A stretch of DNA of 12,494 bases, from NCBI GenBank assembly GCA_021299565.1, contig JAJTHA010000042.1, positions 1 to 12,494 on the forward strand, read 5' to 3'. The DNA is from Candidatus Caenarcanales bacterium. GTDB lineage: Bacteria > Cyanobacteriota > Vampirovibrionia > LMEP-6097. Positions 1 through 7,747 of the stretch are shown here, piece by piece. The notes under the pieces are model-generated. The model did no database searches, had not been told where the DNA came from, and saw only the letters and a program-made list of their open reading frames with translations. Position numbers and translations under genes: made by a program. Every line of letters begins with the position of its first letter. Positions within the stretch are counted from its first letter, which is position 1.

Positions 1-1
1 A

Positions 2-583
2 CTCATCGATGATATTTCTCAAGCGACGAAATTCAACGGAATTTCACTGCTGTATCAAAACACAGCCGCTACCGCCGATGTACTCTTACAAACCGGTGCT
101 GATGCGGGTCAGACGACGACGGTCACTTTAAGATCGGAGCAAGCAGCAAACACTGGTGTTGAGATTGATATCACAGAGGTAGTTGGAAGTAGCGATGACG
201 AAGGTCACCTAATTGAAGGAGCATCAGCCAATTTTGCTCTCGACCGATTACAAATCGCAGGAGCGAGTGTCAACTCATTAAATTATGGAACACACTCAAC
301 TAACTTTGCCGCCTCAGTCGGCGACATAGACGTTCTCATCGAGAATATTTCAAGAATGAGATCATATCTGGGTGCGACGCAAAACGCGCTAGAGTCTAAG
401 ATCGAGTACATGGATATAGCCATGGAAAACGCCTCAGGATCTAGGTCACGTATCCAAGATGTGGATGTAGCTTATGAAAGCTCGATATTGGTCAAAAACC
501 AAATCTTGCAACAGACAGCATCAGCCATGCTCTCACAGGCAAATTCTCAGCCACAAATAGCACTGAGATTATTACAGCAATAG
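2..583 (+). CDS. Flagellin, C-terminal part (5' end outside window)
   Basis: Structural subunit of the flagellar filament, exported through the flagellar type III apparatus and polymerised outside the cell. The reading frame is open from base 2 and ends at TAG 581-583, giving the last 193 residues. What remains is the end of the N-terminal D1 helical region (DISQATKFNG), a short central region and the complete C-terminal D1/D0 helices, with the family signature SRIQDVDVA and the terminal ILQQTASAMLSQAN followed by PQIALRLLQQ. The protein differs from the third flagellin here at only about 11 of 193 positions, although many third codon positions differ. It is therefore a close paralogue under purifying selection rather than a fresh duplicate. 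The first internal ATG (356) is not the start, because homology continues without a break back to the window edge. Confidence 0.95.
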   Translation, partial: LIDDISQATKFNGISLLYQNTAATADVLLQTGADAGQTTTVTLRSEQAANTGVEIDITEVVGSSDDEGHLIEGASANFALDRLQIAGASVNSLNYGTHSTNFAASVGDIDVLIENISRMRSYLGATQNALESKIEYMDIAMENASGSRSRIQDVDVAYESSILVKNQILQQTASAMLSQANSQPQIALRLLQQ

Positions 584-695
584 ATTAAATAACGATTAGT
601 CTAATTTAGCAAATAATTTTACCCTTGAGTAAAATCAAGAGTAAGCCGGGGACACACACTAGTACTGATGTTTTCCCTCCCAAAAAGCCCTCAAT

Positions 696-717
696 GGAGC
701 ATCCTTCTGGATGCTCC
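696..717 (+). terminator. Perfect 9-bp hairpin between flagellin genes 1 and 2, possible terminator
   Basis: GGAGCATCC (696-704) and GGATGCTCC (709-717) form a perfect 9-bp stem with a TTCT loop, 112 bases after the first flagellin stop. The stem is strong, but only a pyrimidine stretch (TCCTTCC) follows and not a clean T-run. It could be a weak intrinsic terminator, a processing or stability hairpin for the upstream flagellin mRNA, or both. Confidence 0.5.
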
Positions 718-829
718 TCCTTCCTATCTAAATAGGTGAGGCAAAAAATCATACGAGCTATCTAAGGCTATTGCTTTAGAATGCCGCATTAATACAGCGT
801 TTAGCCAATACGGAAGCCTCAGCGGTCTT

Positions 830-836
830 CCGATAT
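830..836 (+). promoter_or_regulatory. Candidate sigma-28-type -10 element of flagellin gene 2
   Basis: CCGATAT matches the core of the flagellar sigma factor -10 element (GCCGATAA/T in FliA/SigD promoters). It lies 32 bases before the start codon, giving a leader of about 25 bases that holds the ribosome site. No clear TAAA -35 box is visible 15-16 bases upstream, so the call rests on the -10 core and on a similar CCGATAC before the third flagellin gene. Confidence 0.35.
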
Positions 837-868
837 ATCTCTTTGGAAGGACACACAAGGAGCTAAAC

Positions 869-1807
869 ATGGGACTAGTAATTAACACAAACACACAGAG
901 CTTATTTGCTCAAAGAGCATTAAGAAAAAATACGGATGGACTTAAGAGTAATATCGAAAGACTATCTACTGGTTTCAGAATCAATAGAGCAGCAGATGAT
1001 GCAGCTGGCTTAAGTATCAGTAATAAATTATCAACAGAAATAAGAGGACTAGAAAAAGCACAACAAAACGCAGCAGATGGAATTTCATTAATCCAAACTG
1101 CAGAAGGCGGTCTCAATGTGATCCAAGAAAACCTCCAAAGAGTTCGTGAGCTTGTTGTCCAAGGTACAAATGGTACAAACGGAGCAAATGAAAGAGGTGC
1201 TATACAAAGAGAAATTAACGAACGCATACAAATTATCAGCGACATTTCAGCAGCAACGAGATTCAATGGTTTGAGCTTACTGGTAGACCCAAATAACCTT
1301 GTATTACAAACAGGTGCTGCAAGTGGACAAACAACTACTATCAATTTAGATGCTGGTAACATTGCAAATACAGGAATAGATATTGATATAAGTTATGTAG
1401 TCGCAGGAGGCTCTTCAGATTATGGTCAACTTGTAGAAAGCACTGCGACTGGCTTTGCTCTTGATAGGTTATATATCACTGGCGCAAACGTCAATTCATA
1501 TGGCTACGGCACACATTCGAGCAATGCTACTGCTTCAGTGGCAGATATAGATATTATTATCGATAACGTTTCAAGAATGAGATCATATTTAGGTGCAGTT
1601 CAAAACACACTTGAATCAAAAATCGAATATATAGATATAGCAAAAGAAAATGCTTCTTCATCACGATCAAGAATTCAAGACGTAGATATCGCAGCAGAAA
1701 GTTCGATATTAGTGAAGAACCAGATCTTGCAGCAGACTGCTTCGTCGATGTTGTCGCAAGCGAATTCGTCTCCACAAATCGCTCTGCAATTGCTTCCTAG
1801 ACAATAA
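869..1807 (+). CDS. Flagellin
   Basis: Flagellar filament subunit of 312 residues, a short flagellin. The start is fixed by AAGGAG at 857-862, six bases before ATG, and by the family N-terminus MGLVINTNTQS. The N-terminal D0/D1 helices span about residues 1-135, with ERLSTGFRINRAADDAAGL at 30-48 and LQRVRELVVQ at 89-98, the conserved D1 segment that TLR5 recognises in many flagellins. A central insert at about 135-225 is too small for large D2/D3 domains. C-terminal D1/D0 helices follow (SRIQDVDIA, then ILQQTASSMLSQAN). It is clearly more divergent than the other two copies here, especially in the centre. It ends in LLPRQ, unlike the LLQQ/LIQQ of its neighbours. The last 37 or so codons use many more G-ending codons (TCG, CAG, TTG) than the rest of the gene. 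Which paralogue (fliC, flaA, flaB) it corresponds to cannot be told. Confidence 0.97.
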   Translation: MGLVINTNTQSLFAQRALRKNTDGLKSNIERLSTGFRINRAADDAAGLSISNKLSTEIRGLEKAQQNAADGISLIQTAEGGLNVIQENLQRVRELVVQGTNGTNGANERGAIQREINERIQIISDISAATRFNGLSLLVDPNNLVLQTGAASGQTTTINLDAGNIANTGIDIDISYVVAGGSSDYGQLVESTATGFALDRLYITGANVNSYGYGTHSSNATASVADIDIIIDNVSRMRSYLGAVQNTLESKIEYIDIAKENASSSRSRIQDVDIAAESSILVKNQILQQTASSMLSQANSSPQIALQLLPRQ

Positions 1808-1815
1808 GCAAACAA

Positions 1816-1882
1816 TTAGTCAACCACTTAGCCTAGAAAACAATTAATATTTCAACTATTAGTTGACTGAGAAAGGGCTAAG
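1816..1882 (+). repeat. Two interleaved inverted repeats in the flagellin 2-3 intergenic region
   Basis: Arm A AGTCAAC (1818-1824) is complementary to GTTGACT (1862-1868); with a flanking G-T pair and a T-A pair this becomes 9 bp (1816-1824 with 1862-1870). Arm B CTTAGCC (1827-1833) is complementary to GGCTAAG (1876-1882). The order A-B-A'-B' means the two stems are either a pseudoknot or alternative structures. The block begins nine bases after the flagellin 2 stop and ends just before the candidate promoter element of flagellin 3. Confidence 0.45.
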
Positions 1883-1886
1883 AACT

Positions 1887-1893
1887 CCGATAC
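1887..1893 (+). promoter_or_regulatory. Candidate sigma-28-type -10 element of flagellin gene 3
   Basis: CCGATAC resembles the flagellar sigma factor -10 core and parallels CCGATAT before flagellin 2. Initiation about seven bases downstream would give a leader of roughly 68 bases ending in AAGGAG. No TAAA -35 box is seen at the usual distance, so the assignment is tentative. Confidence 0.3.
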
Positions 1894-1967
1894 ATACTTT
1901 TGTAGAAAGGAAATCCACCAAACAAAGGGTTTACAAATACAACACTCACCGCTTAAGGAGCACATAC

Positions 1968-2912
1968 ATGGGACTTGTCATTAACACCAACACACAAAGT
2001 ATTTTCGCACAAAGAGCATTAAACTCTAACACAGTTGGCTTACAGCGAAACATCGAACACTTGTCGACAGGTTTTCGTGTCAATAGAGCAGCAGATGATG
2101 CAGCCGGCTTAAGTATCGCAAATAAGTTAACGACCACAATCAGAGGCTTAGATAAATCAAAACAAAACGCCGCGGACGGTATCTCATTAATACAAACTGC
2201 AGAAGGTAGTTTATCAATTATCCAAGAAAACTTACAAAGAATTCGTGAACTAGTTGTACAAGGTGTCAACGGAACCAATGGTACCAATGAGAAAAATGCT
2301 TTACAAAGAGAAATTAACGAACGTGTTAAATTAATCGATGATATTTCACAAGCAACGAAATTCAACGGTATATCTCTTCTTTATCAAAATACAGCAGCTA
2401 CCGCCGATGTAGTTTTACAAACTGGTGCTGATAACGGTCAGACAACAACTATCACACTCAGATCTGAGCAAGCAGCGAACACTGGTGTTGAAATAGATAT
2501 CGCAGAAGTAGTAGGAAGCAGTGATGACGAAGGTCACTTGGTTGAAGGAGCCTCAGCCAACTTTGCACTAGACAGATTACAAATAGCTGGTGCAACAGTA
2601 AACTCATTAAATTATGGTACTCACTCAACTAACTTTGCAGCATCAGTCGGGGACATTGACGTACTGATCGACAATATTTCAAGAATGAGATCATATCTAG
2701 GTGCTACTCAAAACGCCTTAGAATCCAAGATTGAGTATATGGACGTTGCGATGGAAAACGCTTCTGGTTCTAGGTCACGTATTCAAGACGTAGATGTGGC
2801 TAAAGAAAGCTCTATCTTAGTTAAGAACCAAATCTTACAACAAACGGCATCAGCCATGCTGTCACAAGCAAATGCTCAGCCACAAATAGCGCTGAGACTA
2901 ATTCAGCAATAG
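1968..2912 (+). CDS. Flagellin
   Basis: Flagellar filament subunit of 314 residues. The frame is open upstream to a TTG at 1863, but the start is ATG 1968. AAGGAG at 1955-1960 lies seven bases before it, the protein then begins with the family N-terminus MGLVINTNTQS exactly as in the preceding gene, and the extra upstream residues do not resemble flagellin. Conserved N-terminal helices span about residues 1-135 (RLSTGF, NRAADDAAGL, LQRIRELVVQ), followed by a short centre and C-terminal helices with SRIQDVDVA and ILQQTASAMLSQAN. It is nearly identical in protein to the truncated copy at the window start, and more distant from the middle copy. As the last gene of the array it is followed by a strong terminator. 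Expression as its own unit is likely, given its leader and candidate promoter. Confidence 0.97.
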   Translation: MGLVINTNTQSIFAQRALNSNTVGLQRNIEHLSTGFRVNRAADDAAGLSIANKLTTTIRGLDKSKQNAADGISLIQTAEGSLSIIQENLQRIRELVVQGVNGTNGTNEKNALQREINERVKLIDDISQATKFNGISLLYQNTAATADVVLQTGADNGQTTTITLRSEQAANTGVEIDIAEVVGSSDDEGHLVEGASANFALDRLQIAGATVNSLNYGTHSTNFAASVGDIDVLIDNISRMRSYLGATQNALESKIEYMDVAMENASGSRSRIQDVDVAKESSILVKNQILQQTASAMLSQANAQPQIALRLIQQ

Positions 2913-2931
2913 TTAATTCCTAGTGAATTAA
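2913..2931 (+). repeat. 7-bp hairpin immediately after the flagellin 3 stop codon
   Basis: TTAATTC (2913-2919) and GAATTAA (2925-2931) form a perfect 7-bp stem with a 5-base loop, starting at the base after the stop codon. It is A/T-rich and has no following T-run, so it is unlikely to terminate transcription. It might protect the 3' end or be chance. Confidence 0.3.
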
Positions 2932-3017
2932 GCTAATTGCAAAAGCTATACTCTTGTGTACCAAGCGCAAGTGTAGAAAAACGGGACGATACTGACAATT
3001 CCCTCCCTAACCCCTTA

Positions 3018-3049
3018 AACCCCACCTTAAAAAAGTGGGGTTCTTTTTT
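3018..3049 (+). terminator. Rho-independent terminator of the flagellin cluster
   Basis: AACCCCAC (3018-3025) pairs perfectly with GTGGGGTT (3035-3042) across a 9-base A-rich loop. The stem is followed at once by C and six T residues (3044-3049). This is a textbook intrinsic terminator about 105 bases after the third flagellin stop. Confidence 0.9.
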
Positions 3050-3058
3050 GCAATAAAA

Positions 3059-3096
3059 AAACCCCCGGGTTTTGAAGCCCAGGGGTTTAGTTTTTT
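3059..3096. terminator. Bidirectional intrinsic terminator between convergent genes
   Basis: AAACCCC/GGG (3059-3069) pairs with CCC/GGGGTTT (3078-3088), an 11-position stem with one C-A mismatch. On the + strand a run of six T (3091-3096) follows. On the - strand the stem is followed by a run of seven T (complement of 3055-3061) that overlaps its closing A-T pairs. It lies 20 bases beyond the stop of the large - strand gene, so its main job is probably to terminate that gene, with backup for the flagellins. Confidence 0.85.
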
Positions 3097-3115
3097 CAAT
3101 TTATTTTATTGTAGT

Positions 3116-6100
3116 TTACAGTTCGACAGAAGAGACGCCTCTATCAGGAGCGATAAACACTCCGAAAGCTGCTGTTGTCGGAAGAGTTACAGTTGAAGCT
3201 GAAACTCGACGTTGTCTCTCTTTGTCAGTCTTAGTAGTTGCTCTCAATGGAACATCTGTGTAAGTACCAGCAGTAGTGATGTAGCCTACGCTAGCATCAG
3301 CTCTGAATAGTCTCTTACCTTTTACTATGACTCTACCAGCAGTAGTTTGAACTACTTTTGATACTAACGGAGCACCTGCTTTAGAAACAGTTGAGGTAGT
3401 GATACCAGTCAATGTTTTTGAAGTTGTAGGTGAGCCAGTTACTGTTGCTACTACTTTCAAACCATCAGTAGCTGTTAAATCAGCGATACCGATAAATCTG
3501 TTAGTTGTACCAGTTACAGCAACTACTGGGCTTCCGCCAAGAGTCAACTGAGCTGCCGTAGGAACGAAGTCAGCTGCGCCAACTTTACCACTAGCAACTA
3601 CTTGGAACACAACAGCAACTTTACCTTTGTTAGGTACTGATCCTGTTGGAACTAATGTTGCAGTAGCAGATACAAGCGTTGGATCCACGTTTTGATTAAC
3701 AACATTCAATGTTCTAATCTGTGGAGGTATTGCTGTATCATCGCTATCAGGCAATTGAACTACAGTTAATGTTTGAGCTGTAGCTGCTCTTACAGTAGCT
3801 TTGAATGAACCGTCAGCAAGTACTGGAACAGTTACTGAATCTTGAGGACCAGTTCCTGTTGAAGTTACTCTGATTGTTGATCCAGGCTCTAATGCACCAG
3901 CTGCTGTAGAAACAGTTGCAAGTACATCTGTGCTACCAGTGATAGCAGCAACTGCGACTGACAATGTTGTTGCAGAACTTAGCTTACTGTAGTTTGCATC
4001 ATCAAGTATTACTGATACTGCATTAGTAAATCTAGCTGCATTAGTATTTGTGAACACTAATGTCAAATCATTGTTACTAGCAGATGTATCAGCAAAGTTG
4101 GTGTTAGTAGCAGTTAGAGTTGTAACATCAATTGTTCTACCGTTATAGAAGTTGTTAGCCATTTTATTAGCTTCTGTACCTGTTTTAACGTTAGTCAAGA
4201 AGTTACCGTTTACTGTATCCTTTCTTGCAGCTCTTGGTAAATTACTACCTACTACATAGTCTGTTGCTGAATCAGCTTCAAACCAAGCAATAAAGCTTTG
4301 AGAAGGTGGAACGAATGCATTATCAGTAGGATCATCTAATAATAATCCACTAACTCTGAATTCTGTCTTAGACAAGAATGGTCTTACTCTTGATACATGC
4401 GTACCTTCTGCAAGTGTTATTACTTCTTCGTTGCCTGAAGTCGCAGATGTTGTAGCAGCGATACCATAATCAGAAACTCTGACAGTAGGCGTTACACCAG
4501 TCTTGAAACCAACAACGTTAGTACCATCACCGAAATAGTTTGATGAAATATGAAGTTCACCAGTACCATTTGCAGTTACAGCAGTAATACCAAATATATC
4601 TGGAGTACCATCAGTTCCTTGACCGATAGGTAGAGCGTCAGCTACACCTTCTTCGATACAAAGATCTGGAAGCACAACTTCGTCTTGATCATTTGATACA
4701 AGTCTTACTGCAGTTGCTGGGGTAGCAGAGAATGCAGTTAAGTTTGAACCATTTGCAACGAAATCAGCTTGGAAGTTAGTACTTACTGATTTAGCAGTAT
4801 AAGAAGACAATGCATCATCACAATAGTTTAGGGTCAAGAATGTTGAACATGCTGTACCCAAAGAAACTGTACCGATAGTGCTTAGTGTTGTGTCATCAGT
4901 GATCGCAGCGTTACGAGTGTTTGTACCACCTGTGTATACTACAGAAATCGTAGCAGCGAAGCTAGAAACTGTAGAAGGCACTACAAGAGCATTTGGTCTA
5001 AATACTAAACCGATGATTCTTCTCACCGCATTAGTAGGTGCACCAAGTGAACCTGGATCGATATCGATGAACGCATTTGTAATTGTTGTACCTAATTTAG
5101 GTTGAACTCTCACAATTGAAGGTGCTGTATTAAATGGATTTGTTGATGAACCAGTTGCAACAGAGATCAAGTTAAGGATCTGACTGTTAGCAAGGCTACC
5201 ATTGTATGCATTTAAATCCCATCCTGTAGGTAGAGTAACTCTGATCACAGTATTTGAAGCATCAGCTGCAGTTCTAAACGCATCTGTACCATTTTCTTCG
5301 ATCAAGATTGCTCTTGCTTTAGGTTGGAATACAACTCCATTTGGACCGTTTTTGCCAGTACCAGCTGTACCACCACAGAATAATGGAGGAACAGTGTTAT
5401 CTAGGACTTTACCAGTAGTAAGTAGATCACTTAGAGCGTCAGTAGTAGTTGAAGCACCTGTAATGCTGCTTAGGTTAATGTAACCTCTGCCAACTCCAGC
5501 TCCTGTGCCATTTTCTACCATAAGGCTAGTCAAGTTACCACCAACTGGAACTGCTGTTAATTTAGCAGCTATAGAAAGAGATCCAGCTGCAAGTACTTCA
5601 GCAACAGTAACAACTCTAGAACCGTTCAAATTACCGCCACTTGCAGTAGCTACAACTCTAACACCGTTAGTTTTACCAACAGTACCAAGAGTCAATGTAA
5701 TTTCAGGTCTAATTGTGATGATATCTCTAATTGCATCATATCTGTTTGTAACAGGCAAGATTCTTAGAGTAGTACCAGCAAGTCTAGCAACCGCAACTAC
5801 GTTATTTGAAACCGCATTACCAGTTGTAGTAGGTGCTTCGATACCTTTTAGGTAAGAAGCTAAAGTGCTAGTGTTAGTTGCTCCAACTTTGAAACGACCA
5901 TCAGTGATTGCTGCACCGTTATCATTACCAAGTAGAACGAACCAAGCGTTTGTATTTGTACCTGCACCAGCGCTGTTTACTAAACGAACAGAAACTTCAC
6001 TTGGAGTGAATACTGCTTGTCCAGATTGCCATGCACTAGTTGCCATTGATGCTGTTGTAGTAAATGTGAATGGAGATGCTCCATTACCATTTGCTGTAGC

Positions 6101-7747
6101 AACAATCGCGTAAGTATCAGTACCATTGTTGAACGATGTAACAAGCGAAGCCGGGAATAATCCTGCTGTAGCTGTACCGTTTGTAATAGTAGCTGGGTTA
6201 ATTGCGTTAGGAACAGATCTATTGCCTACGCCAGTTGTACCATCAAAACCAACTTTAGTTGTTTGAGTAGTATAGTCAAGCATAGTTACATCTCTTACAA
6301 CCAAAGAGCTAGATGTTGATGTACCGTTATAAAGTACGCCAATACCATAGTTAGCTTCACCAGTTGAACCATTAACACTGTTAATAGCAGCACCTAAGAA
6401 ACCACCATTAGCTAGAGTAGCAGTTGAGCCACCACCAGTAGCATTTCTTAGACCATTAAATGCTCTATCGCCGAAGATACTAACTGTTACAGCATTAACT
6501 GTAATAGATGAATCTGTAGCGGCAGCACTTGTAACAGGGTCAATTGCCGAGAAAGTAACAGTAATTAACGCATTAGTTGTATTTGGGAATACAGTCGCGT
6601 TAGTTAAATCTGAATTTAGAGTAGTGATACTAGCAGAACCGTTAGCAACTAAAACAGAAGTTGAAACTGCTGATGTTGCAAATGGTGTTTGATAGTAAGT
6701 TCTAGCACTAGAAGTTGAATCAGTTCTTTCAGCTGCTCTTAATACAAGTGTATCTGTATCAATATTGAGAGTTGTCAAACTTGAACCAGTTGAAGTTACT
6801 AGACCAGGAGCGATATTAACAGTAGTACCAGCAGTAGCTAATTGACTAGCTAAAGCAGTATTAGGTTGATTATCAGGCTCTTCAGTTGTAGAAGTTTCTG
6901 AACCAGTTTTACCACCAAGCATCAAGAACTCAACTTTTCCAGCTCTTGCACCAAGTGCTGTAGCAGTTACAGTTTCTGAGCTTAAGCTAACCATAGCTTC
7001 ATCAACAGTAGCGCCAGAAGGTGCTTGATAAGAAGAAGATATGTTACCAGAAGTAGCAAGTACTGAATCACCATTAGGCTCAGCAGCTAAACCAACGTTA
7101 GAGAAGGTTACAGCAGCAGCTGATTGGTTAAGATCGCTACCAACAGTGTTAGCAGTTACGAAGTAAGCAACCAATGAACCAGCTGGAATAGTTGAACCGA
7201 AATAAGTCGAAGGACCATTTTCAGTTAAAACGCCAGCAAGTATTGCGTTACCGTTTGTACCAGCACCTGGAAGGTTTGAATTTAAACCACCAGTTGCAGT
7301 GATATTTGAAGTTACTAGACCACCATTGCCTTGAAGTGCAACAGCTGAAGTACTGAAGTTAGATGCCGCTAAAGCAACGAACTTAGTACCTGTAGGTGGT
7401 TTCAAAATTACAAGTCTTGGGGTAGTAACTGTACCATTAGCGCCCGCGTCAACTTGTGAAAGTTTACCGTTAGCAGTAATAGTAAGTCTTGTTACACCAC
7501 CATCAGACCCATTGCTTCTCAAGCCAGTGACAGTACCGAAGTTCACGTCTCCTGCTTGGAAGTTTATACGAATCGTTGTTGGAACTACGTCTCTATTTGC
7601 ACCAGTTGCTTTTGTACCAGCATCTTGTGCAAGAGTAGGAAGCGTCGTACCAGCATTGTCCAAGGTCACGACCGCGCCAGCTGGCACAACCGTTACCGTT
7701 GTAAACACTACGAGTAAGAGTAAAGAAATAAATTTCTTTATACTCAT
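3116..7747 (-). CDS. Very large secreted Thr/Ala/Ser/Gly-rich surface protein (S-layer- or adhesin-like)
   Basis: Encodes 1543 residues. The start is placed at ATG 7747, not at an in-frame ATG 12 codons upstream (7783). AAGGAG at 7758-7753 lies five bases before it, and the protein then begins directly with a signal peptide: MSIKK, a hydrophobic core (FISLLLLVVF) and a likely cleavage after AGA at residue 25. The mature protein is dominated by Thr, Ala, Ser, Gly, Val and Asn with alternating beta-strand patterns. It has only about four Cys (near 790, 965, 977 and 1029) and no clear transmembrane anchor. Ig-like beta-sandwich modules are suggested at about 1258-1350 (PGSTIRVTS, ADGSFKATV) and 1355-1440, and a TIG-like module near the C-terminus (GRVIVKGKRLF). 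There is no SLH domain, LPXTG or autotransporter barrel that I can see. Composition and size fit an S-layer or large adhesin, but no family is recognised. It is transcribed alone and terminated by the hairpin at 3059-3096. Confidence 0.85.
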   Translation of the reverse strand: MSIKKFISLLLLVVFTTVTVVPAGAVVTLDNAGTTLPTLAQDAGTKATGANRDVVPTTIRINFQAGDVNFGTVTGLRSNGSDGGVTRLTITANGKLSQVDAGANGTVTTPRLVILKPPTGTKFVALAASNFSTSAVALQGNGGLVTSNITATGGLNSNLPGAGTNGNAILAGVLTENGPSTYFGSTIPAGSLVAYFVTANTVGSDLNQSAAAVTFSNVGLAAEPNGDSVLATSGNISSSYQAPSGATVDEAMVSLSSETVTATALGARAGKVEFLMLGGKTGSETSTTEEPDNQPNTALASQLATAGTTVNIAPGLVTSTGSSLTTLNIDTDTLVLRAAERTDSTSSARTYYQTPFATSAVSTSVLVANGSASITTLNSDLTNATVFPNTTNALITVTFSAIDPVTSAAATDSSITVNAVTVSIFGDRAFNGLRNATGGGSTATLANGGFLGAAINSVNGSTGEANYGIGVLYNGTSTSSSLVVRDVTMLDYTTQTTKVGFDGTTGVGNRSVPNAINPATITNGTATAGLFPASLVTSFNNGTDTYAIVATANGNGASPFTFTTTASMATSAWQSGQAVFTPSEVSVRLVNSAGAGTNTNAWFVLLGNDNGAAITDGRFKVGATNTSTLASYLKGIEAPTTTGNAVSNNVVAVARLAGTTLRILPVTNRYDAIRDIITIRPEITLTLGTVGKTNGVRVVATASGGNLNGSRVVTVAEVLAAGSLSIAAKLTAVPVGGNLTSLMVENGTGAGVGRGYINLSSITGASTTTDALSDLLTTGKVLDNTVPPLFCGGTAGTGKNGPNGVVFQPKARAILIEENGTDAFRTAADASNTVIRVTLPTGWDLNAYNGSLANSQILNLISVATGSSTNPFNTAPSIVRVQPKLGTTITNAFIDIDPGSLGAPTNAVRRIIGLVFRPNALVVPSTVSSFAATISVVYTGGTNTRNAAITDDTTLSTIGTVSLGTACSTFLTLNYCDDALSSYTAKSVSTNFQADFVANGSNLTAFSATPATAVRLVSNDQDEVVLPDLCIEEGVADALPIGQGTDGTPDIFGITAVTANGTGELHISSNYFGDGTNVVGFKTGVTPTVRVSDYGIAATTSATSGNEEVITLAEGTHVSRVRPFLSKTEFRVSGLLLDDPTDNAFVPPSQSFIAWFEADSATDYVVGSNLPRAARKDTVNGNFLTNVKTGTEANKMANNFYNGRTIDVTTLTATNTNFADTSASNNDLTLVFTNTNAARFTNAVSVILDDANYSKLSSATTLSVAVAAITGSTDVLATVSTAAGALEPGSTIRVTSTGTGPQDSVTVPVLADGSFKATVRAATAQTLTVVQLPDSDDTAIPPQIRTLNVVNQNVDPTLVSATATLVPTGSVPNKGKVAVVFQVVASGKVGAADFVPTAAQLTLGGSPVVAVTGTTNRFIGIADLTATDGLKVVATVTGSPTTSKTLTGITTSTVSKAGAPLVSKVVQTTAGRVIVKGKRLFRADASVGYITTAGTYTDVPLRATTKTDKERQRRVSASTVTLPTTAAFGVFIAPDRGVSSVEL

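Noticed and set aside
1863..1967. N-terminal extension of flagellin 3 from a TTG at 1863
   Set aside because: It does not resemble flagellin and overlaps the inverted repeats and the candidate promoter. ATG 1968 has AAGGAG seven bases upstream and begins with the exact family N-terminus.
910..2365. Open frames antisense to flagellins 2 and 3
   Set aside because: They lie opposite conserved flagellin coding sequence, recur at the same place in both paralogues, and have no ribosome sites; they are shadows of codon bias.
2..2912. Tandem repeat or mobile element as explanation of the repeated sequence
   Set aside because: The repetition is three paralogous flagellin genes; there are no terminal inverted repeats, target duplications or transposase.
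2913..2931. Hairpin after flagellin 3 as the terminator
   Set aside because: The stem is A/T-rich and no T-run follows; the G+C-rich hairpin with T-run at 3018-3049 is a far better terminator.
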